Source of the DNA: Nocardia sienata NBRC 100364
Lineage (GTDB): Bacteria; Actinomycetota; Actinomycetes; Mycobacteriales; Mycobacteriaceae
DNA: 46,658 bases
Reading direction: 5' to 3'
NCBI RefSeq assembly: GCF_001613205.1
Contig: NZ_BDBX01000006.1
Coordinates: 1 to 46,658 of the forward strand
Shown: in pieces, positions 16,654 through 24,568 of the stretch
Layout: each line of letters opens with the position of its first letter
Numbering within the stretch: the stretch's first letter is position 1
Notes under the pieces: model-generated
Databases searched by the model: none
What the model saw: only the letters and a program-made list of their open reading frames with translations
What the model was told of the DNA's origin: nothing
Program-made: the position numbers and the translations under genes

Positions 16654-17284
16654 GTTCGCCCGGGAGGAACTCGGCCGAAGGGGCCTCGGCGCGCAGGGCG
16701 GCCAGTGCGAGCCGAGCATAACGACGCCAGATATCGGGATCCCGGATATCGAGATCGATCAGGGCGCGCGCCGCACCGGAGACGAGGACCTGGATATCCA
16801 TTCCGGTGGCGTCCGCGCGCAGGCTGCCCTGCGCGCGCCCGAGCGCCAGCATCTCCTCCAGATGCTGTTCCAATCGGTCGTCGCCGAACCCTTCGACCCC
16901 GCTGAGCACCTCGATCATCAGCCGGTCCTCGGCCAGCCGGGTGGTGACCTGTTCCAGCAGCGCCTCGAGCGCGCGGTAGGCGTCGGTGCGCGCCGCCTCG
17001 GCGGCGTCGGTGGCGAGCTGGTGGAACCAGTCGAGGTGCATCCGCGCCAGCGCGCGCACCAGGTCGGACTTGGTCGGGTAACTGCGGTAGACGGTGGCCT
17101 TGCCCACGCCGGCGCGCGCGGCCACCTGCGGGATGGTGGCCCCGATGCCGTATTCGGTGAACACTTCGATCGCCGCCGCCAGCACGCGCTCGTGATTTTG
17201 CCGGGCGTCGGCCCGGCGCCCGGCCCAGCTCTCGGCGTCGTCGGTGTGCGTCGCGTCCCGCTCGGAAGTCGGCATGGTTGTCAT
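16643..17284 (-). CDS. TetR family regulator of the adjacent MMPL transporter
   Basis: A 213-residue TetR protein. The helix-turn-helix spans about residues 45-75 (GATIPQVAARAGVGKATVYR, then SYPTKSDLV), and the C-terminal ligand domain follows to a Glu/Pro-rich tail. ATG 17284 is the first in the frame close to the conserved region; ATG 17275 is an alternative. Frame codons further upstream run into the control region. It is divergent from the MMPL gene, with three palindromes in the 178-base space, which is the usual layout for autoregulated repression of an efflux or lipid-export pump. Confidence 0.9.
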   Translation of the reverse strand: MTTMPTSERDATHTDDAESWAGRRADARQNHERVLAAAIEVFTEYGIGATIPQVAARAGVGKATVYRSYPTKSDLVRALARMHLDWFHQLATDAAEAARTDAYRALEALLEQVTTRLAEDRLMIEVLSGVEGFGDDRLEQHLEEMLALGRAQGSLRADATGMDIQVLVSGAARALIDLDIRDPDIWRRYARLALAALRAEAPSAEFLPGEPEP

Positions 17285-17323
17285 CGTGCCGCCTGCGCGG
17301 CCGCCGGATGCAACGGGTCGTAC

Positions 17324-17339
17324 TGAGACCCACGTCTCA
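17324..17339. promoter_or_regulatory. TetR operator candidate, site near tetR
   Basis: TGAGACCCACGTCTCA is a perfect inverted repeat (arms TGAGAC/GTCTCA, spacer CCAC) 40 bases upstream of the TetR start. Its size and position fit autoregulation. Confidence 0.55.
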
Positions 17340-17384
17340 TCACGGGGGCCGAGGTGAGTTGCTCCACATCTGCCTCCCTGAAGT

Positions 17385-17438
17385 GGACCCTCGGGTCCGG
17401 TTGCTCCTACCCTGGAGCATAACCGGACCACATGGTCC
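17385..17438. promoter_or_regulatory. Paired GGACC palindromes before the MMPL gene
   Basis: Two related perfect palindromes occur 40 bases apart: GGACCCTCGGGTCC (17385-17398) and GGACCACATGGTCC (17425-17438). The second abuts CATAAT (17440-17445), a possible -10 box of the MMPL gene. They differ from the TGAGAC site nearer the TetR gene and may bind the same or a second repressor. Confidence 0.5.
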
Positions 17439-17462
17439 ACATAATCATATGGAGGAGCACGC

Positions 17463-19718
17463 ATGGCGTGGCAGTTGTTCCGGCTCGGCCGGTGGTCGTT
17501 CGTCCACCGCAGGGTGGTGGCGGCCGTCTGGGTGGCGCTGCTGGCCGTCCTGGCGGTCGGGGCGGCGACATTGTCGGGGAAGACGAGCGAGAAGTTCGAG
17601 CTGCCCGGTATCGAATCCACGCAGGCATTCGAACTGATCGAGGAACGCAGTCCGCAGGCGAAGCCCGACGGCGCGACCGCGCGCGTGGTGTTCGAAGCGC
17701 CCCCGGGCCGTACGCTGACCGAACCCGGTTACAGCTCGGCGATCACCACGGCGCTGCGTGGGCTGACCACCGAGAATGTGCAATCGGTGACCGATCCGGT
17801 CACCGGGGGCACCATCTCCGAGGACGGCCGGGTCGGCTACGCCGCGGTCGGCTACAGCAAGACATCCAACGAACTCCTCGATTCCGACCGGACCGCACTG
17901 GAGAACGCCGCGCACGCCGCGCAGGACGCGGGGCTGCGCGTCGCCGTCGGTGGTGACGCGCTCACCGAATTCGAAATGCCTCTGGCCGAGGTGATCGGCG
18001 TCGCGGTCGCGCTGGTGGTGCTGGCGATCACCTTCGGATCGCTGGTGGCCGCGGGCATGCCGCTGCTGACCGCGCTGGTCGGGGTGGGGATCGGGATGCT
18101 CGCCATCACCACGCTCACCGGATTCGTCGAGCTCAGCTCGGTGACCCCGGCCCTGGGCACCATGCTGGGACTGGCGGTCGGCATCGACTACGCGCTGTTC
18201 ATCATGTCCCGGTACCAGAGCGAGGTCCGCGCGGGCCGCTCACCGGAGGAGGCCGCCGGTCGGGCGGTCGGTACCGCGGGCTCCGCGGTGGTCTTCGCCG
18301 GGCTGACCGTCGTCATCGCCCTGGCCGGCCTGGCCGTGTGCAATATCGGGTTCCTCACCCAGATGGGCCTGGGCGGCGCGTTCACCGTCGCGATCGCCGT
18401 GCTCATCTCGCTCACTCTGCTCCCGGCCATCCTGGGCTTCGCCGGTGACAAGGTCATGCGCGGACGCCCGCGCTACCTGGCGAAGGAAGCCGGCGGTGCG
18501 GAGTTCCGCACCCACGGCCGCCGCTGGGTGGAGGGGATCTCCCGGCGTAAATGGCCCGCGCTGGCCGGCGGTATCGCCCTCGCCGCCGTGGCCGCCCTCC
18601 CGATGGCGTCCATGCAGCTGGCGCTGCCCGACGACTCCAGCAAACCCGCCGGCAGCGACGCCCGGGTGGCCTACGACTTGATCGCCGATAACTTCGGCGC
18701 CGGCGCCAACGGCCCGCTCGTCGTGGTCGTCGACACCGCGAACGCCCCCGACCCGGTCGCGGCCGTGCAGACGGCCACCGACCACCTGCAGGCACTGGCC
18801 GCGCGGGCCGGCTCGGATATCGCCACCGTCGTCCCGGCGGTCACCAGCGCCGCCCCGCAGGCCCAGCAGGCCTTCACTCAGCAACTCGCGACGGTCCGGT
18901 TCGCCACCCTCACCGTGATTCCCGGCTCCGGTCCCTCGGATCAGGCCACCAAGGATCTCGTCGCCGAGATCCGGGCCGCCGTCGCCGATCTGCCCGCCGA
19001 GACCGGCGCCCGCGCACTGGTCACCGGCCAGACCGCGGTCGGGGTCGATATCGCCAACAAACTGACCCAGGTGTTTCCGATCTACCTCGCCGTGGTGGCG
19101 GGGCTGGCGATCTTCCTGCTGATCGCGGTGTTCCGCTCGATCTGGGTGCCGATCAAGGCGGCGCTGGGCTTCCTGCTCTCGGTCGGCGTCTCGCTCGGCG
19201 CCACTGTCGCGGTCTTCCAATGGGGCTGGCTGAACCAGCTGATCGGCCTCGACAGCACCGGCCCGGTGCTGTTCATCCTGCCGATCCTGCTGACCGGCAT
19301 CCTGTTCGGTCTCGCCATGGACTACGAGGTCTTCCTGGTCAGCCGGATGCGCGAGGCCTACGTCCACGGAGCCCCGGCCCGCCGCGCCGTGCTCGAGGGG
19401 TTCACCCACAGCGCCCGCGTGGTGGTCGCCGCCGCGATCATCATGGTCGGCGTATTCGCCGGGTTCGCGCTCACCGACGATGTCATCCTCAAGACCATCG
19501 GTTTCGCGCTCGCGGTCGGCGTGCTCGCCGATGCCTTCCTGGTCCGCATGCTCATCGTCCCCGCGTTCATGTCGATCGTGGGCGAGCGGATCTGGTGGAT
19601 GCCGAAGTGGCTGGCGCCGCTCGTGCCCGCCTTCGATATCGAGGGCGAGAAGCTCACCGAACGGCTCGACGGCGCCTCCGGTGAGCCCACCGACGAACGG
19701 GTCCTGACCGCGCACTGA
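17463..19718 (+). CDS. MMPL family transporter (RND superfamily)
   Basis: A 751-residue transporter with the duplicated RND plan: one N-terminal membrane helix (18-37), an extracytoplasmic domain, a bundle of helices (about 175-320), a second outer domain and a second bundle (about 535-700). The Asp-Tyr proton-relay pairs characteristic of MmpL3-like proteins are seen at Asp242-Tyr243 (GIDYALF) and Asp620-Tyr621 (AMDYEVF). Such pumps move lipids or hydrophobic compounds out, driven by protons. ATG 17463 has GGAGGAG 5-6 bases upstream. It is shorter than the large mycobacterial MmpLs and is followed by a strong terminator. The TetR neighbour suggests induction by a substrate. Confidence 0.93.
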   Translation: MAWQLFRLGRWSFVHRRVVAAVWVALLAVLAVGAATLSGKTSEKFELPGIESTQAFELIEERSPQAKPDGATARVVFEAPPGRTLTEPGYSSAITTALRGLTTENVQSVTDPVTGGTISEDGRVGYAAVGYSKTSNELLDSDRTALENAAHAAQDAGLRVAVGGDALTEFEMPLAEVIGVAVALVVLAITFGSLVAAGMPLLTALVGVGIGMLAITTLTGFVELSSVTPALGTMLGLAVGIDYALFIMSRYQSEVRAGRSPEEAAGRAVGTAGSAVVFAGLTVVIALAGLAVCNIGFLTQMGLGGAFTVAIAVLISLTLLPAILGFAGDKVMRGRPRYLAKEAGGAEFRTHGRRWVEGISRRKWPALAGGIALAAVAALPMASMQLALPDDSSKPAGSDARVAYDLIADNFGAGANGPLVVVVDTANAPDPVAAVQTATDHLQALAARAGSDIATVVPAVTSAAPQAQQAFTQQLATVRFATLTVIPGSGPSDQATKDLVAEIRAAVADLPAETGARALVTGQTAVGVDIANKLTQVFPIYLAVVAGLAIFLLIAVFRSIWVPIKAALGFLLSVGVSLGATVAVFQWGWLNQLIGLDSTGPVLFILPILLTGILFGLAMDYEVFLVSRMREAYVHGAPARRAVLEGFTHSARVVVAAAIIMVGVFAGFALTDDVILKTIGFALAVGVLADAFLVRMLIVPAFMSIVGERIWWMPKWLAPLVPAFDIEGEKLTERLDGASGEPTDERVLTAH

Positions 19719-19768
19719 TCCGGCATCCATTGCCGCATCGGCCTGCTCACCACGGTGTTCCGGTGCTG

Positions 19769-19798
19769 CCGCGGTCGCCTTCGACGAGGCGACCGCGG
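19769..19798 (+). terminator. Hairpin terminator after the MMPL gene
   Basis: CCGCGGTCGCC (19769-19779) and GGCGACCGCGG (19788-19798) form a perfect 11-base stem with loop TTCGACGA, 50 bases after the MMPL stop. There is no T-run, as is common in high-GC actinomycetes. Confidence 0.65.
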
Positions 19799-19886
19799 TC
19801 CGGGCACCTGTCGAACCCAGTGGGCGGCGGCGCCCGCAGCCCCGCCCCCTGTCCCCGATTCACCGGGTGGAGCACCGCGATTCGGC

Positions 19887-19917
19887 TTGACCTGGAGTCC
19901 ACTCCAACTTCTAGCCT
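19887..19917 (+). promoter_or_regulatory. Promoter with embedded palindromic operator, leaderless gene
   Basis: TTGACC (19887-19892) is a good -35 box and TAGCCT (19912-19917) a TANNNT -10 box lying 6 bases before ATG 19924, which suggests a leaderless transcript. The spacer contains the perfect palindrome TGGAGTCCACTCCA (19893-19906), placed where a repressor would block RNA polymerase. Confidence 0.5.
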
Positions 19918-19923
19918 GTGGTC

Positions 19924-20772
19924 ATGCGATTCGCGTTCAAGACCTCACCGCAGGACACCACCTGGGCCGATATGCTGGCCGTTTGGCGGGCCGCCGACGA
20001 TATCGAGATCTACGAATCCGGATGGACCTTCGACCACTTCTATCCGATCTTCTCCGATTCCACCGGGCCGTGCCTGGAGGGCTGGACCACGCTGACCGCA
20101 CTGGCTCAGGCCACCGAACGCCTGCGGCTCGGCACCATGGTGACCGGTGTGCACTACCGGCATCCCGCGGTGCTGGCCAATATGGCCGCCTCGCTCGACA
20201 TCATCTCCGGCGGTCGTCTCGAACTCGGGATCGGCGCCGGCTGGAACGAGGAGGAGTCCGGCGCCTACGGCATCCCGCTGGGCACCATCACCCAGCGCAT
20301 GGACCGGTTCGAGGAGGCCTGCCAGGTACTGATCGGACTGCTGAGCCGGGAGACGACCGATTTCGATGGCAGGTTCTATCGGCTGACCGGCGCCCGCAAC
20401 GAGCCCAAAGGCCCGCAGCGCCCGCATCCACCGATCTGTATCGGCGGCAATGGCGAGAAGCGCACGCTCCGGATCACCGCCCGCTACGCCCAGCACTGGA
20501 ACTTCGTCAACGGCACCACCGAGGAATTCGCGCGCAAACGCGATGTCCTGGCGGCGCACTGCGCCGATATCGGCCGCGATCCGAAGGAGATCCTGCTCTC
20601 GGCGCAGCGACGGCTCGATCCCGGCCTCGGTTACGGAGAGCTGATCGAGTGGGCGGCCGCGCTGGGTGCCGAGGGCCTCGATCTCGCGATCGTCTACCTG
20701 CCGCCACCGCACGATCCGGCGGTGCTGGAGCCGCTGGCCGAGGCCATCCGGGATTCCGGGCTCGCGTCGTGA
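19924..20772 (+). CDS. Luciferase-like (LLM, F420-type) oxidoreductase
   Basis: A 282-residue luciferase-like monooxygenase-fold protein. Typical motifs are TLTALAQATERLRLGTMV, RHPAVLANMAASLDIISGGR and GIGAGWNEEE, followed by PPICIGGNGEKRTLRI. In mycolate actinomycetes this subgroup usually uses coenzyme F420 rather than FMN, but the cofactor is not proven by sequence. ATG 19924 fits a leaderless start; GTG 19918 is two codons earlier. There is no Shine-Dalgarno sequence. The gene stands alone between the MMPL terminator and a convergent LLM gene. Substrate unknown. Confidence 0.88.
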   Translation: MRFAFKTSPQDTTWADMLAVWRAADDIEIYESGWTFDHFYPIFSDSTGPCLEGWTTLTALAQATERLRLGTMVTGVHYRHPAVLANMAASLDIISGGRLELGIGAGWNEEESGAYGIPLGTITQRMDRFEEACQVLIGLLSRETTDFDGRFYRLTGARNEPKGPQRPHPPICIGGNGEKRTLRITARYAQHWNFVNGTTEEFARKRDVLAAHCADIGRDPKEILLSAQRRLDPGLGYGELIEWAAALGAEGLDLAIVYLPPPHDPAVLEPLAEAIRDSGLAS

Positions 20773-21007
20773 ACCGGGCACGGACGGCTCGCCCCCGCAT
20801 CTGCTGAACAGCTGTGCGCCGTGGGGCGAGTCCGCGGAGGGATCGAAGGGTGCGCCGGCCGAGGGCGCGAGCGGGTGTCCGGCGACAGCCGACGCCGCCG
20901 AACGGTCAAGCGGCGGAACGGCGGAGCGACGGCCCGCCGACGGCACGGCACCGGCCGGGTCGCAGTCGGCGATCGAATCGCCCGGCGCGACCCGGGCGCG
21001 TACGCGC
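20773..21007. other. Intergenic space between two convergent LLM genes
   Basis: No supported gene is seen in these 235 bases. CTCGCCCC (20788-20795) and GGGGCGAG (20823-20830) can pair as an 8-base stem with a 27-base loop and might act as a bidirectional terminator. Confidence 0.3.
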
Positions 21008-21880
21008 TCAGGTGGTGCGGACGATGACCTGCTCGGCGAACCGGGACAGGTTGGCGATCTTGGTGTCCAGGCTCTCCGCGTCCTGCTCGCGGGTGTAGGG
21101 ATTACGGAATCCGACGATCACATCGGTGACCCCCTTGTCCTCCAGACGTTTCACGCCGTCCACGGTGAAACCGTCCAGCGAGATGACGTGCACCTCGAAA
21201 TCGTCGCGCGTGCCGTATTCCGCGCGCAACGCGTCGAGTTCGGTGAGCAGCCGGTCCAGTTCCGCCGGATCGCCGCCGGCGTGCATCCAGCCGTCACCGT
21301 GCCGGGCGGCCCGGCGCAGCGCGGGACGGCTGTGCCCGCCGATGAGCAGCGGAATCGGTTCGGTGGGTACCGGCGCGATCTTGATCGGCGGCAGATCGTA
21401 GAACTCGCCGTGGAATTCGAAATACCCGCCGGCGGTGAGACCGCGGACGATCTCGAGACATTCGTCCATCCGCTTGCCCCGCTTGTCGAACGGCACGTCG
21501 AAGATCTCGAAATCGTCGGGCCACGGGCTGATCCCGACACCCAGTCCGAGCCGGTTGCCGCTCAGCGCCGCCACCGACGCCGCCTGCTTGGCCACCAGCA
21601 CCGGGGGGCGGATCGGCAGCTTGAGGACGAACGGTGTGAACCGCAGGGTGGTGGTGGCCGCGGCCAGCGCGGCGGCGAGTACGAAGGTCTCGACGAAGGG
21701 CTTGTCCTCCAGGAACTCCCGGCTGCCGTCCGGGGTGTAGGGATAGGTGGCATCGGAGTCGCGTGGATAGGCAATGCTGTCGGCCAGCACCATCGAGGTG
21801 TACCCGGCCGCCTCGGCGGCCTGCGCCAAGGGGATGTAGTAGGACGGGTCGGTCATCGTCTCGGCGTAGGTGAACCGCAT
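21008..21880 (-). CDS. Luciferase-like (LLM) oxidoreductase, TIGR03857/F420-type
   Basis: A 290-residue luciferase-like protein beginning MRFTYAETMTDPSYYIPLAQ. Motifs include VLADSIAYPRDSDATYPY, a conserved NRLGLGVGISPWPDDFE and PIPLLIGGHSRPALRRAARHGDGW. Its N-terminus and length are typical of the F420-dependent group found in Mycobacterium and Nocardia. ATG 21880 is preferred because the conserved beta-strand starts at residue 2. It is divergent from an EthD-domain gene, with a KstR-like palindrome in the 56 bases between them, which suggests a role in sterol or related catabolism. This LLM is only distantly similar to the one at 19924. Confidence 0.88.
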   Translation of the reverse strand: MRFTYAETMTDPSYYIPLAQAAEAAGYTSMVLADSIAYPRDSDATYPYTPDGSREFLEDKPFVETFVLAAALAAATTTLRFTPFVLKLPIRPPVLVAKQAASVAALSGNRLGLGVGISPWPDDFEIFDVPFDKRGKRMDECLEIVRGLTAGGYFEFHGEFYDLPPIKIAPVPTEPIPLLIGGHSRPALRRAARHGDGWMHAGGDPAELDRLLTELDALRAEYGTRDDFEVHVISLDGFTVDGVKRLEDKGVTDVIVGFRNPYTREQDAESLDTKIANLSRFAEQVIVRTT

Positions 21881-21912
21881 AATCGGCCTTTCTGCTGATC
21901 GGTCGGGTGAAG

Positions 21913-21926
21913 TAGAACACGTGCTA
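21913..21926. promoter_or_regulatory. KstR-like operator candidate
   Basis: TAGAACACGTGCTA matches the known KstR pattern TnnAACnnGTTnnA at all but one defined position (GTG instead of GTT). It lies centrally between two divergent genes. KstR represses cholesterol-catabolism genes in Mycobacterium and relatives. Confidence 0.5.
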
Positions 21927-21936
21927 GTTTTTCGCG

Positions 21937-22611
21937 ATGGCAAAACTGATCATCGCGCTGCACGGCACCGCCCTCGATGCCCGGCTCGCCGCGCCGGAAC
22001 TTCGGAACGCCCTGGCCACCGCGGGGGCGACCGCCGTCGCGCTGAACCTCGACGACGCCGACGTGGCACCCGCGATGATGCGCTTCGGCCCCGCCGCGCC
22101 GATCACCGCGCTGGTCTCGGTGTGGACCGACGGCGACCCCGCCGCCGCCATCGACGCGGTGGCCGAGGCGGCGGAGGAACCCGCACCGCACGCCTACCGG
22201 GTGCGCGAGCACATACGCCTGGACCCGCTGCCGGTACCCGACGGCACGCGCAGCGACGCACTCGCCAACATCGCACTGCTCCGTCGGCCCGAGTCGATGC
22301 CCCGGGCGGAATACCTGCGGTACTGGCTGGTCCACCACACCCCGATCGCAATCCGCACCCAGAACACCGTGGCCTACATCCAGAACGTCGTCGAGGAATC
22401 GTTCACCCCGTCGGCACCGGAGATCGCGGCCGTCGTCGAGGAACATTTCCCTATGGCGGCGATGACCGACCCGCACGCGTTCTACGGCAGTGGTGGTGAC
22501 AGGACCGAACTCGACCGCCGGATCACCGAACTGATGGACAGCGTCGCCCGCTTCGGCGCGGACACCGGGCTGGATCTGGTGCCCACCAGCCGTTACCACT
22601 GGAACCTCTGA
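21937..22611 (+). CDS. EthD domain-containing protein
   Basis: A 224-residue protein with an EthD-type ferredoxin-like fold: RRPESMPRAEYLRYWLVHH followed by TPIAIR is the diagnostic stretch at about residues 110-135. The first 100 residues resemble a second, degenerate copy. EthD-like proteins act in small-molecule degradation, often with unclear catalysis. ATG 21937 has no Shine-Dalgarno sequence; CTAGTT (21924-21929) 7 bases upstream could be a -10 box of a leaderless transcript. Divergent from the LLM gene and probably co-regulated through the KstR-like box. Confidence 0.82.
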   Translation: MAKLIIALHGTALDARLAAPELRNALATAGATAVALNLDDADVAPAMMRFGPAAPITALVSVWTDGDPAAAIDAVAEAAEEPAPHAYRVREHIRLDPLPVPDGTRSDALANIALLRRPESMPRAEYLRYWLVHHTPIAIRTQNTVAYIQNVVEESFTPSAPEIAAVVEEHFPMAAMTDPHAFYGSGGDRTELDRRITELMDSVARFGADTGLDLVPTSRYHWNL

Positions 22612-22754
22612 GAACACGGCTCCGCGGCGGCCGCAGCCACTCCGGCCTGCTGGGCCAGGTCGTTGGCGCTCAGCGTGCGGACGCCACCGAGGAGCACCGC
22701 TTCCACAGCCTCGGCGAAGGCCTGGGCGCCGGCCGGTGCGCGACCGTCGGCCAT
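22593..22754 (-). pseudogene. N-terminal remnant resembling an adenylate cyclase regulatory domain
   Basis: A 53-codon frame starts at ATG 22754 after a GAGGGGG ribosome-binding-like site. Its segment VEAVLLGGVRTLSANDLAQQ then AGV looks like the start of the regulatory domain that precedes the catalytic domain in Rv1264-type adenylate cyclases. The similarity stops abruptly near 22620, after which the frame is only antisense to the EthD gene. This suggests a gene cut off by a rearrangement. The family assignment is by eye and could be wrong. Confidence 0.33.
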
Positions 22755-22815
22755 ATGTCCCCCTCGATGACGAGTTGCCCGTCTTGACGGCAGTGCGCCA
22801 GGGAACGAACGCGTC

Positions 22816-23526
22816 TCAGGGGCGAGCCTGCGACGTGTTGCCCGCGAGGGCCTCGACGACCTTTCGCGCCGTGGCCTTGGCCGAGCCCGGGTTCTGGCCG
22901 GTGACGAGGTTGCCGTCGACGACGGCGTAGGAGACGAACGGCAGCTTCGCCTTCTCGTAGAGCGCGCCGCGCTCCTTCGCGCGCTCCTCGGCGTTGTAGG
23001 GCACCAGCTTGTCGACGCGGGCGAGCACCTCCTCCTGCCAGGCGAAGCCGGTCATGTGCTTGCCCGCGATGAGGTAGGAGCCGTCGGAGAGCCGGGTGTT
23101 GAGCAGCCCGCAGTAGCCGTGGCAGACCGAGGACACGACGCCACCGCGCTCGTAGAGCTCGCGGGTGATGCGCTGCAGGCCTTCGGAGTCGGGGAAGTCG
23201 TACATCACGGCGTGGCCGCCGGTGAAGTAGATGGCGTCGAAGTCGGCGGAGTCGATCTCCTCGGGGCTCTTCGTGGTCGCGAGGAGCTCCATCTTCGCGG
23301 GGTCGGCGCGCCAGGCCTTGGCGGTCTTGTCGTTGTTCGGGAACTTCAGCGCCCGCGGCTCGAGCGGCGAGGGGCCGCCTGCCGGGCTGACCAGGGTCTG
23401 CTCGAAGCCCGCCTCGTCGAACACGTGCCAGGCGTGCGTGAGCTCGGAGAGCCACAGCCCAGTTGCGTGGGACGGGTCGTCGTAGTGGCCGACGTTGGTG
23501 ACTACGTGGAGGACACGCTTGGTCAT
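22816..23526 (-). CDS. DJ-1/PfpI (Hsp31-like) type 1 glutamine amidotransferase-domain protein
   Basis: A 236-residue DJ-1/PfpI-superfamily protein. The nucleophile elbow is SSVCHGYCGLL with Cys135-His136, and the conserved Glu28 lies in ATGLWLSEL, as in Hsp31/glyoxalase III-like proteins. Family members act as chaperones, glyoxalases or stress proteins; which applies is not clear. ATG 23526 has AAGGAAG 7-8 bases upstream. It lies in an apparent foreign block with a TetR and an epimerase-like gene and is transcribed after the TetR gene on the same strand. Confidence 0.9.
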   Translation of the reverse strand: MTKRVLHVVTNVGHYDDPSHATGLWLSELTHAWHVFDEAGFEQTLVSPAGGPSPLEPRALKFPNNDKTAKAWRADPAKMELLATTKSPEEIDSADFDAIYFTGGHAVMYDFPDSEGLQRITRELYERGGVVSSVCHGYCGLLNTRLSDGSYLIAGKHMTGFAWQEEVLARVDKLVPYNAEERAKERGALYEKAKLPFVSYAVVDGNLVTGQNPGSAKATARKVVEALAGNTSQARP

Positions 23527-23668
23527 GGCTGATCTTCCTTCATGCTGGGGCGATATGGGCATCCTCAGCTCCGGTCCCGGACGGAGGTCGGCACTGGCAT
23601 ATGCAGTGCCAGCTGGCCTTCGGTGGTGACGTCGAGCTGGATCGTCCGGATCGGTTTCACGACACGCG

Positions 23669-24244
23669 TCAGGAGCCGGCCGACGCCATCGCGAGGAAAG
23701 CACTGCGCACCCGCTCGGCGACTTCCTCGCCCGACGCCGCCTGCAGCTTGCCGTCGAGGTACAGGCAGGCCAGCCCATGAGCGAGCCCCCAGCCGGCCGA
23801 CGCCAGGGCGGAGGCGTCCACCTCAGGCAAGACCTGGTCGAGCGCGTCGGCCAGCAGCTCGTGCAGGACGTCAGCGGCCTCGACCCGCTCGTCATCCGCA
23901 TCGTCGCACGGCTTGCCGAACATCAGGCGGAAGAGAGCCGGGCGCCGCAGCGCGAAGGCGACGTAGGCGACCGCGAACTCGGCCAGGTCCGGGAGCGAGG
24001 CGGGGGGGTTGCGCCCCTCGCCCAGATCCGCCAGCAGGTCCCGGAAGCCCTCGACGGCCAGTGCCGACTCCAGTGCGTCGCGGTCCTTGAAGTGGCGGTA
24101 CGGCGCCGTCGGCGACACGCCGGCCCTGCGCGCAATGGCGCGGAGCGAGAAGGGCTCGCCGGCCTCGAGCATCTCCATCGCGGTCGACAGCAGTGCCGCC
24201 CGCAGGTCGCCGTGATGGTAGCCACCCTTCTCCGATGTTGACAT
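23669..24244 (-). CDS. TetR family regulator with WHG-type C-terminal domain
   Basis: A 191-residue TetR protein. It opens EKGGYHHGDLRAALLSTAME, which is typical of the WHG subgroup, with the helix-turn-helix SLRAIARRAGVSPTAPYRHF at about 33-52. The conserved WGLAHGLACLYLDG motif near residue 155 supports the WHG C-terminal domain. ATG 24244 is preceded by GAAGTGAG. It is divergent from the epimerase-like gene at 24569 and upstream of the DJ-1 gene, so it may control both. Confidence 0.88.
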   Translation of the reverse strand: MSTSEKGGYHHGDLRAALLSTAMEMLEAGEPFSLRAIARRAGVSPTAPYRHFKDRDALESALAVEGFRDLLADLGEGRNPPASLPDLAEFAVAYVAFALRRPALFRLMFGKPCDDADDERVEAADVLHELLADALDQVLPEVDASALASAGWGLAHGLACLYLDGKLQAASGEEVAERVRSAFLAMASAGS

Positions 24245-24568
24245 TGCTCACTTCGCCCTTCTACGCTTTGTTAGCACCGTAAACATAGCGCACGTCCGGA
24301 GGAACCCGAGACCCGATGTCCCCACGCACGAACCCGCGCCCCTTCGACGTCGTGCTCGAGAACCTGCTGCCCTGAAAGGGCGACGCCGGAATCTTCGGTG
24401 ACACGCTGGCACTACACCAGCAACCAAGTACCCCCAGGTTCGACCAACGACCACATCGACTGGGTCCGCACCCCGGCCACGGTGGTCGACCGCATCGTCA
24501 TTCGGTGGCACGATGCTGCTCGCAACCGAGCTGACGTCGACACCGCCCCATCACCTCGAGGAGACCGA
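24245..24568. other. Control region between TetR and the epimerase-like gene
   Basis: About 320 bases with lower GC just upstream of the TetR start. The stretch GTTAGCACCGTAAAC (24270-24284) is a weak inverted repeat that could be a TetR site. Inside is a 19-codon frame (24316-24375), listed separately. No other gene is seen. Confidence 0.35.
24316..24375 (+). CDS. Possible 19-residue peptide or truncated gene start
   Basis: MSPRTNPRPFDVVLENLLP is preceded by CCGGAGGAA 10-12 bases upstream of its ATG. It is either a small upstream reading frame of the epimerase operon or the leftover start of a deleted gene. No family is recognised. Confidence 0.25.
   Translation: MSPRTNPRPFDVVLENLLP

Noticed and set aside
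18240..19730. 496-codon antisense frame opposite the MMPL gene
   Set aside because: Only an Asp/Glu/His-rich low-complexity shadow of the transporter gene.
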